DNA of 64,000 bases from Xanthobacteraceae bacterium (GTDB lineage: Bacteria > Pseudomonadota > Alphaproteobacteria > Rhizobiales > Xanthobacteraceae). This document shows, piece by piece, positions 8,640 to 17,066 of this stretch. The notes under the pieces are model-generated. The model worked only from the letters and a program-made list of their open reading frames with translations, was not told where the DNA came from and did no database searches. The translations under genes were made by a program, and so were the position numbers. The stretch covers positions 124,001 through 188,000 of the forward strand of contig JAHBZB010000002.1 in the NCBI GenBank assembly GCA_019635635.1, in the 5' to 3' direction. How positions within the stretch are numbered: position 1 is the first letter of the stretch; the number at the start of each line of letters is the position of its first letter.

Positions 8640-9412
8640 GACACCGGCTCCGGCAGCGGCATCTCGGCGAGCTTCTTTGCGCGATCCTTATCGGCCTCGT
8701 CCATCGACGCGCGCACCGGGTCGATGAACGGCGTCGCAAGCTGGCTCCCGCCATACTGCCCACGCAGCAGCCACATCAAGGCGGACACGGGATTACGCTC
8801 CACGCCCGCGCCGAGATGGAAGGCGGCACCCAGCATGGCTTGCGCGTCGGCGTCGCCGCGGGCCGCGGCTTTATCCCACCAGCGCACCGCTTCGGCGGAG
8901 TCGCGCTCCACACCGAGCGCGTTATGGTAGATCATGCCGAGGCGGGTCATCGATGCGGCGTTACCCTGCGCCGCTGCGGCTTCCGCCCAGTGTTTCGATT
9001 CCACATAGCTCGGCGAAATGATCTCACCTTCGATCAGCATCCAGGAAAGCATATCCTGCGCCGCCGCATCGCCCTGCTCCGCCGCTGCGCGATAAAGCTC
9101 GGCCGCGCGCTCCGCATTCTCATCGACGCCTTCGCCCTTGAAATAAGCGGCGGCGAGGTTTCGCTGGCCGGCCGGGTCGCCGTTCGCGGCCGCGGCTGTC
9201 AACCATTTGATCGCGAGCGACGGGTCACGCTCGACGCCGAGACCCTCGGAAAAACAAGCCCCGATATTGTTCTGCGCACGTGCGACACCCTGATGCGCGA
9301 GCGGGCCCCAGATGCCGAGTGCCGTCTCGTAGTCGCCCTGCTGCGAGGCTTCAAAGGCCACAGCCATCTGCTCGGCGACAGTCGCTTTCTTATTTCCCGA
9401 CAGCCACGCCAT
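8636..9412 (-). CDS. Sel1-like (TPR-type) repeat protein between selA and selB
   Basis: A 258-residue solenoid of Sel1-like repeats. At least five units of the pattern A..LG..Y..G.GV..D...A..W...AA..G.. are seen (for example NNIGACFSEGLGVERD, NLAAAYFKGEGVDEN, RLGMIYHNALGVERD, AMLGAAFHLGAGVERN). No signal peptide or membrane span, so probably cytoplasmic. Such repeats serve protein-protein contacts; the name Sel1 has nothing to do with selenium. It is locked between selA (TAATG overlap, 1 bp) and selB (ATGA overlap), so it must be made in step with both. A scaffold or regulator of Sec synthesis is a reasonable guess only. Confidence 0.85.
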   Translation of the reverse strand: MAWLSGNKKATVAEQMAVAFEASQQGDYETALGIWGPLAHQGVARAQNNIGACFSEGLGVERDPSLAIKWLTAAAANGDPAGQRNLAAAYFKGEGVDENAERAAELYRAAAEQGDAAAQDMLSWMLIEGEIISPSYVESKHWAEAAAAQGNAASMTRLGMIYHNALGVERDSAEAVRWWDKAAARGDADAQAMLGAAFHLGAGVERNPVSALMWLLRGQYGGSQLATPFIDPVRASMDEADKDRAKKLAEMPLPEPVS

Positions 9413-10818
9413 TACGACGTCTCCGCGTGAAGCGAAGTGAGATTGTCGAGGAAACCTTTTTCATTCTCGAGACAACGAAGGTCGAAAACCAGCGCCTGTT
9501 CCTCGATGCGTCCGACGACCGGCGACGGCAGCGCGCGGAAGGCGTCTGCGAGTGCGGCGATCGCGCGGCCGCTTTTCGATTTTGCGCGGATCGCGATACC
9601 CGCACTCGGGATCGTTTCCTGCGGCAGCGAGCCGGACCCGATCTGACTCGAGCAAGCGATCACCGACGCCTCATAGGCATCGCCTGATGCCTTCGCGACG
9701 GCGGGAAGCAGTTTGTTCGCCAGCGCTTCAATGTCCTTCTTCTTGCGCGCGAGCAGACGCAGCGTCGGGAGCGTCGCCGCAACCGTGTCGGGGTTGCGAT
9801 ACAACCGCAGCGTGGCTTCGAGCGCGGCAAGCCGAATCTTGTCAATGCGCAACGCACGTTTCATCGGGTTCTTGTTGATCTTTTCGATCAATTCTTTCTT
9901 GCCGACGATGAAGCCGGCCTGCGGACCACCGAGCAGCTTGTCGCCTGAAAACGTAACGAGGCCCGCGCCTTCGCTGACCGCTTCGGCCACCGTCGGCTCA
10001 TGCGAAAGTCCGTATTTCGACAGATCGATCAGCGTGCCCGCGCCGAGATCGTTCACGAGCGGCACCTTATGCTTCGCCGCGATTGCGGCGAGCTTGTCCG
10101 CCTTCACCTCCTTGGTGAAGCCTTCGATCCGGTAGTTCGAAGTGTGTACCTTCAGGATCAAACCCGTCTTGGGTCCGATCGCACCGTTGTAATCCTTTTC
10201 GTGCGTGCGATTGGTCGTTCCTACTTCGACCAGCTTCGCGCCCGCGCGCGACATAATCTCAGGCATGCGGAAGGCGCCGCCGATCTCGATTAACTCGCCG
10301 CGCGAGACGATCGCTTGCTTGCCCTTCGCCAATGTATTCAGCACCAGGAGCACGGCGGCTGCATTGTTGTTGACGACGGTCGCGTCTTCGGCGCCGGTCA
10401 ATTCGCATAAAAGATCGCGGATCAGCGCGTCGCGCTCTCCCCGCTTTCCGGACTTGAGGTCGAATTCGAGCGCAAGCGCTTCGCGCATGGCCACGCATGC
10501 GGCATCAATGGCAGCTTCGGCGAGCACAGCACGGCCGAGATTGGTATGGAGCACCGTACCGGTGAGATTGAAGACCGGGCGCACTTTCGGCAGCGCTTCG
10601 CGTTTAAGTTGCTGCGCCGCTATCGTAGCGATCATATCGGCATTGGCCGGCACCGCGCCGTTGCCGCGCATTTTCTCGCGTGTATCGGCGATCGTAACAC
10701 GCACCGCCTTGACGACCGAATTGCGCCCGTATTTGCCGATCGACGCGATTGCGGCAGCGGTCTTCAGCACTTCGTCCACCGAAGGAATTTGACGGAGAGC
10801 GGCGGCGTCCTTGCGCAA
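9412..10818 (-). CDS. selA: L-seryl-tRNA(Sec) selenium transferase SelA
   Basis: PLP enzyme that converts seryl-tRNA-Sec to selenocysteyl-tRNA-Sec with selenophosphate. The 468-residue sequence aligns with the family throughout: RPVFNLTGTVLHTNLGRA near the N-terminus, NNNAAAV in the active site, and the PLP lysine in FSGDKLLGGPQAG (about K294). The start is TTG 10818 behind GAGG, which overlaps the fdhE stop; an ATG is not available nearby at a sensible spacing. It lies 10 bp after fdhE and its stop overlaps the Sel1-repeat gene start (TAATG). Confidence 0.95.
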   Translation of the reverse strand: MRKDAAALRQIPSVDEVLKTAAAIASIGKYGRNSVVKAVRVTIADTREKMRGNGAVPANADMIATIAAQQLKREALPKVRPVFNLTGTVLHTNLGRAVLAEAAIDAACVAMREALALEFDLKSGKRGERDALIRDLLCELTGAEDATVVNNNAAAVLLVLNTLAKGKQAIVSRGELIEIGGAFRMPEIMSRAGAKLVEVGTTNRTHEKDYNGAIGPKTGLILKVHTSNYRIEGFTKEVKADKLAAIAAKHKVPLVNDLGAGTLIDLSKYGLSHEPTVAEAVSEGAGLVTFSGDKLLGGPQAGFIVGKKELIEKINKNPMKRALRIDKIRLAALEATLRLYRNPDTVAATLPTLRLLARKKKDIEALANKLLPAVAKASGDAYEASVIACSSQIGSGSLPQETIPSAGIAIRAKSKSGRAIAALADAFRALPSPVVGRIEEQALVFDLRCLENEKGFLDNLTSLHAETS

Positions 10819-10828
10819 AGGGTTCGCC

Positions 10829-11740
10829 TCAGTAGCCGATCAGAAACGGGTTGACCCCGCCTCTACGGAAGCCGAGCTCCTGTACCATCAGGTCGAGGCC
10901 GAGACTCGCCACGTCGTCGGCGATCGGTTCCAGATCGCGGTTCTTCTGCTCGTAAAGAACCTTCACATAGCCCCGGCAGTCTTCGCAGATTTCCGCCTTG
11001 ATGACTCCCTCGCTGCCTTCAATCTCCTGATACTGCATCTTGCGGTTCGAACCGCAGAGCGTGCATTGCAGGCGAATGTAATTCCACAGCGTGCCGCACA
11101 ACGAGCAGGAGCAGAAGCGCGTGCCGTCGGCGCCGGTCCAGCCGACGACCATGGTGCTCGACGGCGCGCCGCCGCAAGACGGACAGATGCCGTGCCCGAG
11201 ATCGGTGAGCGATTTTTCCTCGAGCTTCGCGGCGAGCCGCACGAAATGGACCTGAAGTGCCGCGGCAACGAATACATGCTCGGCCAGCGCCTCGAACGGA
11301 ATCGCATCGGCGAGCACATTGTGGATCATCATATCGCGCGCCGCGCGCTCCGCCGCCTTCACGCGAACGAGCGCGGCATTCGCTTGCGGCGGCATTTCCA
11401 GAAGCTCGACGCGCGCAAGCAGGCGTTCGAATGCCTGATCGAAGGCATCATCCGGATTGAACGCGTTGCGATCGAGCGGCGGCATTCCGTGATCGTGTGC
11501 GCGCGAAAGCGTCGCCGTGTCGGGCATCCGCGGTTCCGGCAAACCCTGCTGCACGTCCGACTGCGCCTGCGAAATACCGGCAAGCAGTTTCAGATAGGGT
11601 TCGAGCTGATGGCCGGACGCCAGCGCGCGAAAGCGAGCGGCGCGATCGGCGAATAGCCTCGCAGGATCCGGCAATCTGACGAAGGGAGGCTTTGCGATAG
11701 TCCCGATGATTGAAGGATCGGGTTCGATGTTCGCAGACAT
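10829..11740 (-). CDS. fdhE: Formate dehydrogenase accessory protein FdhE
   Basis: Accessory protein needed for maturation of respiratory formate dehydrogenases. The 303-residue sequence shows the typical helical N-terminal half and a C-terminal rubredoxin-like region with paired cysteines: CPSCGG, CSCSLCG, CTLCGSNR, CEDCRG. ATG 11740 has GAGG 7 nt upstream. It is the first gene after the terminator that follows fdoI, so it could be the first gene of a separate fdhE-sel transcription unit or be read through from fdo. FdhD, the sulfurtransferase that normally acts on the molybdenum cofactor of these enzymes, is not in the window. Confidence 0.92.
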   Translation of the reverse strand: MSANIEPDPSIIGTIAKPPFVRLPDPARLFADRAARFRALASGHQLEPYLKLLAGISQAQSDVQQGLPEPRMPDTATLSRAHDHGMPPLDRNAFNPDDAFDQAFERLLARVELLEMPPQANAALVRVKAAERAARDMMIHNVLADAIPFEALAEHVFVAAALQVHFVRLAAKLEEKSLTDLGHGICPSCGGAPSSTMVVGWTGADGTRFCSCSLCGTLWNYIRLQCTLCGSNRKMQYQEIEGSEGVIKAEICEDCRGYVKVLYEQKNRDLEPIADDVASLGLDLMVQELGFRRGGVNPFLIGY

Positions 11741-11779
11741 TACTCGACCTCACGAACCGCACCGGTCACGTGGCGCGTT

Positions 11780-11820
11780 CAAAAAGAAAGGCGCCGGTGG
11801 CTAGTATAGCAACCGGCGCC
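11780..11820 (-). terminator. Rho-independent terminator after fdoI
   Basis: On the minus strand GGCGCCGGT pairs with ACCGGCGCC (9 bp), with an inner GCTA/TAGC pairing around TAC, and the hairpin is followed directly by TTTCTTTTT. It lies 19 bp after fdoI and before fdhE. It should stop or attenuate transcription between the structural fdo genes and the maturation/sel genes, allowing much more enzyme than machinery to be made. Confidence 0.85.
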
Positions 11821-11838
11821 CGTAATTGCAGCGTAAAT

Positions 11839-12507
11839 TTATTTGCCCGAGACGAGTTCCCGGAGCCATTTGCGGTGGTGGCGCCACGCCCAGCCGCCGG
11901 TTACCCGGCCACGGGTCATCGCGCTGATCGTCCCGCGTACCCAGATCGCCGCGTACACGTGAACGATCCACACGCAGATCGCCATGACGGCAGCGATGGC
12001 GTGAACCAGCACAGCGACTCGACGCTGCTCGACGGTAAAATAACCGCCGAAATACTGTTCCCACACCCCGATGCCGCTCACGATCAGAACAATGATCAGG
12101 ACGGACATCGACCAGAACACCATCTTCTGGCCGGCGTTGTACTTGCCGACTTCCGGAAGGTTCTCTTCCTTGCTCGTAACAACGTCCTTGATCTTCTTCA
12201 GCCAGACGTTGTCCGTGTGCTCCCAGAGATTGAGTTTCCAGAAGCGGATGAACAGGCCGAGGAAGCTGAAGAACAGGATTACGCCGATCCACGGATGGAT
12301 CGCGCGCGTGTTCGGTCCACCGCCGAACAGGCCGGTGAGCCAGTACAGCGACGGATGGAACAGCGCGAGGCCGGAAATGGCGAGGAGCACGAGGCTCGCC
12401 GCCGTTATCCAGTGGTTGATGCGCGCGCCGGTGGTGTAGCGATCGACGACGACTGGATTGCCGTCGTGGACCGCATCGCCCGGGGCGACTTCAGTTGCTT
12501 TTGCCAT
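11839..12507 (-). CDS. fdoI: Formate dehydrogenase cytochrome b556 (gamma) subunit
   Basis: Membrane subunit that passes electrons from formate oxidation to quinone. The 222-residue protein has four predicted hydrophobic spans (residues about 30-50, 68-88, 125-145, 165-190) and family histidines in INHW, HPWIG and the last span (IVHVYAAIWVRG), the expected haem ligands. The C-terminus WAWRHHRKW is as in FdnI/FdoI relatives. It starts 3 bp after fdoH. Together with fdoG and fdoH it forms the three-subunit periplasm-facing enzyme. Confidence 0.93.
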   Translation of the reverse strand: MAKATEVAPGDAVHDGNPVVVDRYTTGARINHWITAASLVLLAISGLALFHPSLYWLTGLFGGGPNTRAIHPWIGVILFFSFLGLFIRFWKLNLWEHTDNVWLKKIKDVVTSKEENLPEVGKYNAGQKMVFWSMSVLIIVLIVSGIGVWEQYFGGYFTVEQRRVAVLVHAIAAVMAICVWIVHVYAAIWVRGTISAMTRGRVTGGWAWRHHRKWLRELVSGK

Positions 12508-12510
12508 GGC

Positions 12511-13443
12511 TTACTTCTCCGCCAAGCGTTTTGCTTCCTGCTCGTCGTGTTCGGTGACGCGATTGGCGCCGGCGACCACGTGATGCAGGAGACCGAAGCC
12601 GGCGACCGCGACCATCGCAGTCAGGCCCGCGTACTTCGTGAACCCCTTCCAGAACTCGACGATGGGAGAGATTCGCGGATTGTCCGCAAGACCCGAATAG
12701 AGGTTCGGTTTGTCGGCATGGTGAAGCACATACATGACGTGCGTGCCCTGCACGCCCGGCGGATCGTAGAGGCCGGCGTTGTTGTAGCCGCGCGACTTCA
12801 AATCCTTGATGCGCTTGTCGGCCCACTGCTTCATCTCGTCCTTGGTGCCGAAAACGATGGCCTGGGTCGGACAAGCCTTTTGGCAAGCCGGTCCCTGGCC
12901 AACCGCGACACGGTCGGAGCACAGCGTGCACTTGTAGGCCTTGTTATCGACCTTCGAGACACGCGGGATGTTGAACGGACATCCCTTGATGCAGTAACCG
13001 CAGCCGATGCAGTTCTCGTGAACGAAATCGACGATGCCGTTCGAGTACTGCACGATTGCGCCCGGTGCCGGGCAGGCTTTGAGACAGCCCGGGTCTTCGC
13101 AATGCATGCAGCCGTCCTTGCGGATCAGCCACTCGAGATTGCCGGACTCGGGATTCTCGTACTCGGTGTAACGCATCAACGTCCAGGAGTTCGGCGTCAG
13201 GTCGTGCGGGTTTTCGTAGACACCCGTGTTGATGCCGACTTCTTCCGTCAGATTGTTCCACTCAAGGCACGCCACCTGGCATGCCTTGCAGCCGATGCAC
13301 TTGGAGACGTCGATCAGCTTCGCAACCTGCGTCTGCCGCTGCGCGGCAGGCGTGATGTTGGAAGCCGAGCGCTTGATCAGGTCCTTGTCGCCAAACTTCG
13401 CTTCGATGGGCTTGGCTTGCGGGTTCGGAATTGGCGGAAACAT
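12511..13443 (-). CDS. fdoH: Formate dehydrogenase iron-sulfur (beta) subunit
   Basis: Electron-transfer subunit with four [4Fe-4S] clusters. The 310-residue sequence has four cysteine groups: [35 protein letters not shown] and CTLCSDR with CQKAC. A single hydrophobic C-terminal segment ([20 protein letters not shown], about 262-281) anchors it in the membrane, as in FdnH/FdoH. It starts 14 bp after fdoG and is followed after 3 bp by fdoI. There is no own Tat signal; it is expected to be exported with FdoG. Confidence 0.94.
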   Translation of the reverse strand: MFPPIPNPQAKPIEAKFGDKDLIKRSASNITPAAQRQTQVAKLIDVSKCIGCKACQVACLEWNNLTEEVGINTGVYENPHDLTPNSWTLMRYTEYENPESGNLEWLIRKDGCMHCEDPGCLKACPAPGAIVQYSNGIVDFVHENCIGCGYCIKGCPFNIPRVSKVDNKAYKCTLCSDRVAVGQGPACQKACPTQAIVFGTKDEMKQWADKRIKDLKSRGYNNAGLYDPPGVQGTHVMYVLHHADKPNLYSGLADNPRISPIVEFWKGFTKYAGLTAMVAVAGFGLLHHVVAGANRVTEHDEQEAKRLAEK

Positions 13444-13457
13444 GCTGATTCCCTCCC

Positions 13458-16400
13458 TTATGCCACCGGCCCGGCGATGGGCTCGATATTGACAAGGAAC
13501 GCCTTGAACTCAGGCGTCTGTGCGTTCGCGTCACCGACGTAAGGCGTCAGCGAGTTGATGGGCGCGGCCTTCTTCGTCTCACCGATGAAGCCGAAGTTCA
13601 GCGGCAACCCGACCTGGTGGACGGTCTTACCGTCGATCTTGAACGGCTTCAGTCGCTTGGTAACGACGGCTTTGCCTTTCACTTCGCCGCGGTTCGACCA
13701 AACACGGACCATCTGGCCACGCTTGATCCCCTTCTCCGCAGCAAGCTCTTCCGACAACTCGACGAAAAATTCCGGCTGCACGACCGCGTTCGCATGAACG
13801 CTCTTCGTCCAGTAGTGGAAGTGTTCGACGAGTCGATAGGTGGTCGCAACGATCGGGAAATCCTTGGCATTGCCGAAGACTTCCATATCGCCCTTGAACA
13901 CACGCGCCGCCGGATTGCCCTTGATCTTCGGGTATAGAACGTTCGCAACCGGAGATTCAAACGGCTCGTAGTGAACCGGGAGCGGGCCTTCCGCCATCGG
14001 AGCCGCGAACAGGCGTGAGACACCTTCCGGGTTCATGATGAAGGGCCCGGAGCCATTCGAAGGCGCGTTGGTCGGGACGAAGTCGGGAACGTCTGCGCCG
14101 CCCCACGTCTTGCCGTTCCAGAACACGTACTTCTTGGCATCGCTCCACGGATTACCTTCGGGGTCCGCGGACGCACGGTTGTAGAGAATGCGGCGATTGG
14201 CCGGCCAGGAGAATCCCCAGAGGCCATAGACACTCATTCCCGACGGATCGGCGTTGTTACGGCGTTGCGCGAGGTTGCCGTTCGGCCCGTAGAACCCAGT
14301 GTAAATCCACTGAACGCCATTGGTCGAACCGTCATCCCGCATTTCGCCGAACGTGGCGAGCTGTTGGCCAGCCGCACGGACGACTTTGCCTTCAGCATTC
14401 GTCAAATCAACGAGCGCCTTACCATTCAATTCCTTGGCAAGTTCGTCCGCCGACGGGTCGTGCGGATCCTTGTAGTTCCAATCGACGGCCATGAGCGGCT
14501 CGATGCCCTTGCCGCCGTCCTTCTCGTAGAGCTTTTTGATCCGGATAAAGAGGTCGGCAAGAATTTCGATGTCCTTGCGAGACTGTGCATACGGATCCGC
14601 GGCCTGCCATTTCCACATGACCGCGCGGCTCGAGTTGGTGAAGCTGCCTTCTTCTTCGACGAAGGAGGTAACCGGAAGCATGAACACTTCGGTCTGGATC
14701 TTGGCGGGATCGGCTTTGTTGAACTCGCCGTGATTTTCCCAGAAACGCGCAGTGTCGGTCTCGATCGGATCCATGCTGACGAGGAATTTGAGTTTCGACA
14801 GCGAGGCGCGATTCTTGTCCGCGTGCGAAACCGACATCAGCGGGTTGAAGCCCTGGCAGAGCAGACCGGTGGTCTTGCCCTGATGCATCAGATCGAACAT
14901 GCGAAGCACGTCGTAGGCCACGTCGAGTTTCGGCAGCCACTGATAGCCGAACTCGTTTTCCTTGGTCGCCTTCTCGCCGTACATGCTTTTCAGGAAGCTG
15001 ACGTAGAACTTGCGATAGTTCTGCCAGTAGCTCGTCTGATTGGCCTGGATCGGCTTGAACTGACGCTTCACGAGATGCGAGTCCAGCGTCGGCTCGCCAT
15101 CCACCGGCATCGCCAGATAACCCGGCAGCGAGGCGGTGAGCGTTCCGATGTCGGTGATGCCCTGCACGTTCGAGTGACCGCGCAGCGCGTTGATGCCGCC
15201 ACCGGGTACGCCGATGTTGCCGAGCAAGAGCTGGATCATCGCCGCACAACGGATGTTCTGTGCGCCATGCGAATGCTGCGTCCAGCCGAGCGCGTACATG
15301 ATCGTCATGGTGCGATCTTTGGTCGAACAGGACGCGGCCATCTCGCACACCTTCAGGAACTTGTCCTTCGGTGCACCGCTGATGCGCTCGACCATCTCCG
15401 GCGTATAGACGGAGAAGTGCTTCTTCATGATCTGATAGACGCTGCGCGGGTGCGAAAGCGTCTCATCCTTCACGACGAAGCCGTCGGGGCCCATCTCGTA
15501 TTGCCATGAGGCCTTATCGTACGAACGCGTCGTCTCGTTGTAGCCGGTGAACAGGCCGTCTTCGAAGCCGAAGCCTTCCTTCACCAGGAACGAGATGTTC
15601 GTGTAGTTCTTGACGTAGTCGCGCTGAATCTTCTCGTTCGTCAGCAGGTAGTTGATGACGCCGGACAGGAAAGCGATGTCCGTGCCGGAGCGGATCGGAG
15701 AATAGTGGTCGGACACGGCTGCCGAGCGCGTGAAACGCGGATCGACGACCATGAGCTTCGCGCCACGCTCGGCTTTCGCCTCGGTGACCCACTTGAATCC
15801 GCAAGGGTGCGCTTCCGCAGCGTTACCACCCATGATCCAGACGACATCAGCGTTCTTGATGTCCGTCCAGGAGTTCGTCATTGCACCGCGACCGAATGTT
15901 GGGCCCAAACTGGACACCGTCGGTCCGTGTCATATCCTTGCTTGGTTCTCGACCTGCGGCATCCCGAGACCGCGCGTCACCTTCCAGGTGACCCAACCGG
16001 TCTCGTTGGTGCACGAGCTTCCCGAGAGGAAAGCCATCGTCGGCCAGCGATTGACCGTGACGCCGTCCTTGTTCTTCTCGATGAAGTTCGCGTCGCGATC
16101 TTCCTTCATGAGCTTCGCGATACGATCCATCGCGAAATCCCAGGAGACCGGCTCGAACTTGTCGCTGCCGGCTTTACGGTACATCGGCTCCTTCACGCGC
16201 GTCTTCGCGCGGATGTAGTCGAGAGCGCCGGCGCCCTTGGGGCAAAGCGTGCCGCGATTGACCGGGTGATCGGAGTCGCCCTCGATGTGGGTGACTTCCA
16301 TCTTGTTGGTCTTCTCGCTCTTAGCCGAGAACACCACCATGCCGCAGCACACTGCGCAGTACGGGCAGCTGCTCCGCACTTCCTTGGTCATCGCCAGTTT

Positions 16401-16526
16401 GTAGGGACGGATCGCAGCCGCGTGCGCGACTTCCGCCTCACCAAACCCGAGCGCGCCAAGCGTCGTTCCAGCGATGCCGGCGCCGCCAGCACGCAAGAAC
16501 TGCCGCCTAGACAGCTCCATATTCAT
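13458..16526 (-). CDS. fdoG: Selenocysteine-containing formate dehydrogenase alpha subunit
   Basis: Catalytic molybdenum/tungsten bis-MGD subunit that oxidises formate to CO2, read as one gene through an in-frame UGA. UGA at 15932-15930 (codon 199) lies in VENQAR-I-Sec-HGPTV, exactly where E. coli FdnG has Sec196. Homology continues without shift on both sides (CPYCAVCCG cluster motif upstream; [13 protein letters not shown] downstream). The total is 1022 residues, close to 1015 in E. coli. The ATG at 16526 has GGAGGG upstream and gives a Tat signal [12 protein letters not shown], so the enzyme is exported folded to the periplasm. A gene caller will split it at 15930. The full sel gene set beside it supports Sec insertion. 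Confidence 0.95.
15891..15932 (-). promoter_or_regulatory. Candidate SECIS hairpin after the fdoG UGA
   Basis: Immediately after the UGA (15932-15930), ACCGA (15924-15920) can pair with TCGGT (15895-15891) across a ~24-nt apical part, in the same place as the SECIS of E. coli fdnG, whose first codons after UGA are nearly the same (CAC-GG.-CCG-ACG). Bacterial SECIS elements lie just 3' of the UGA inside the coding sequence. The inner stem and apical loop are not obvious by eye, so the exact fold is uncertain. Confidence 0.6.
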
Positions 16527-16576
16527 TGTTGCTTCCCTCCTATGGGGCTCAGCCCGCGCCGCGGGACACAACGCCT

Positions 16577-16620
16577 AACTTACACGCGTTCCAGGAAAGG
16601 GTACTTTTGAGGAATTTCAA
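16577..16620 (-). promoter_or_regulatory. Fnr/FixK-type box and promoter upstream of fdoG
   Basis: TTGA-N6-TCAA (16607-16620) matches the eight core bases of the Fnr-family site, although the fifth bases differ from TTGAT-N4-ATCAA. On the minus strand a TAAGTT -10-like box (16582-16577) lies at the distance expected for an activator centred near -41.5, giving a start near 16570 and a ~45-nt leader to fdoG. An alternative sigma-70-like pair (TTGACT at 16626-16621, TACCCT at 16603-16598, 17-bp spacer) overlaps it. Suggests low-oxygen control of formate dehydrogenase. Confidence 0.45.
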
Positions 16621-16685
16621 AGTCAAATAAGCCCCTGAATGATAAGCACTATTTGTGCGGTGCGGCATTAGATTGAAAGGGTTAC

Positions 16686-16726
16686 AAAAAGGCGCTTCCC
16701 CGGCTGGCACGGCCGGGATGCGCTTT
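16686..16726 (-). terminator. Terminator-like hairpin in the tusA-like/fdoG gap
   Basis: On the minus strand AAAGCGC and CCCGGC pair with GCCGGG and GCGCCTTT (one bulge), followed by TTTTTG. It faces transcription arriving from the mobA side and would protect the fdoG promoter. The rest of this 312-bp gap (16527-16838) holds the Fnr-type promoter region and the start region of the divergent TusA-like gene; I see nothing else in it. Confidence 0.5.
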
Positions 16727-16838
16727 AGAACGGGGTCTGCGGCATATTGGTTTGGGGCCGGACCATCAGCCGGGCCAAATTCCGCTATCCACCCCTGACT
16801 TGCCGCGAACGGCGCATCGATTCGTGTAAGCTCCCGCG

Positions 16839-17066
16839 ATGACCGAAACCGTCCTCGATCTGCGCGGGATTCGCTGCCCGCAGGTCGTCCTCGACGCGAA
16901 GAAGAAGCTGCGTGAGGTCGCGGTCGGCGGCGTGCTGGTGCTCGAATGCACGGATCCGCTCGCCGTGATCGACGTGCCGCATTTCGTGCGACAGACCGGA
17001 AACGCGCTGCTGGCCGAAGAAAAGAGCGGCGATTTGCTCGTCTTCAGGATCGAAAAGCGGCGCTGA
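16839..17066 (+). CDS. TusA/SirA-family sulfur carrier-like protein
   Basis: A 75-residue TusA-like protein. LDLRGIRCPQ shows the N-terminal strand and the active cysteine (C13) followed by proline. The second proline of the usual CPxP motif is replaced (CPQV). The C-terminal half (VLVLECTDPLAVIDVPHF) matches the family's nucleic-acid-binding-like alpha/beta fold. TusA proteins pass persulfide sulfur for tRNA thiolation, Moco or sulfur oxidation, and TusA-like proteins also co-occur with selenium genes. It diverges from fdoG, whose sel operon encodes a DsrE partner type. Its stop abuts the mobA stop with no gap. Confidence 0.8.
   Translation: MTETVLDLRGIRCPQVVLDAKKKLREVAVGGVLVLECTDPLAVIDVPHFVRQTGNALLAEEKSGDLLVFRIEKRR

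Noticed and set aside
11710-13542. Long open frame on the plus strand across fdoI and fdoH
   Set aside because: It is the antisense shadow of two clearly recognised genes on the minus strand.
13458-16571. Two separate formate dehydrogenase genes, or a nonsense mutation/pseudogene in fdoG
   Set aside because: The interrupting codon is UGA at the exact family selenocysteine position, followed by a plausible SECIS, with all sel genes present.
16702-16721. Possible sigma-54 promoter (CTGGCACGGCCGGGATGC) between fdoG and the TusA-like gene
   Set aside because: The GG and GC elements are 12 bases apart, not the required 10, and the TTGC box is absent; the stretch is better explained as part of a hairpin.
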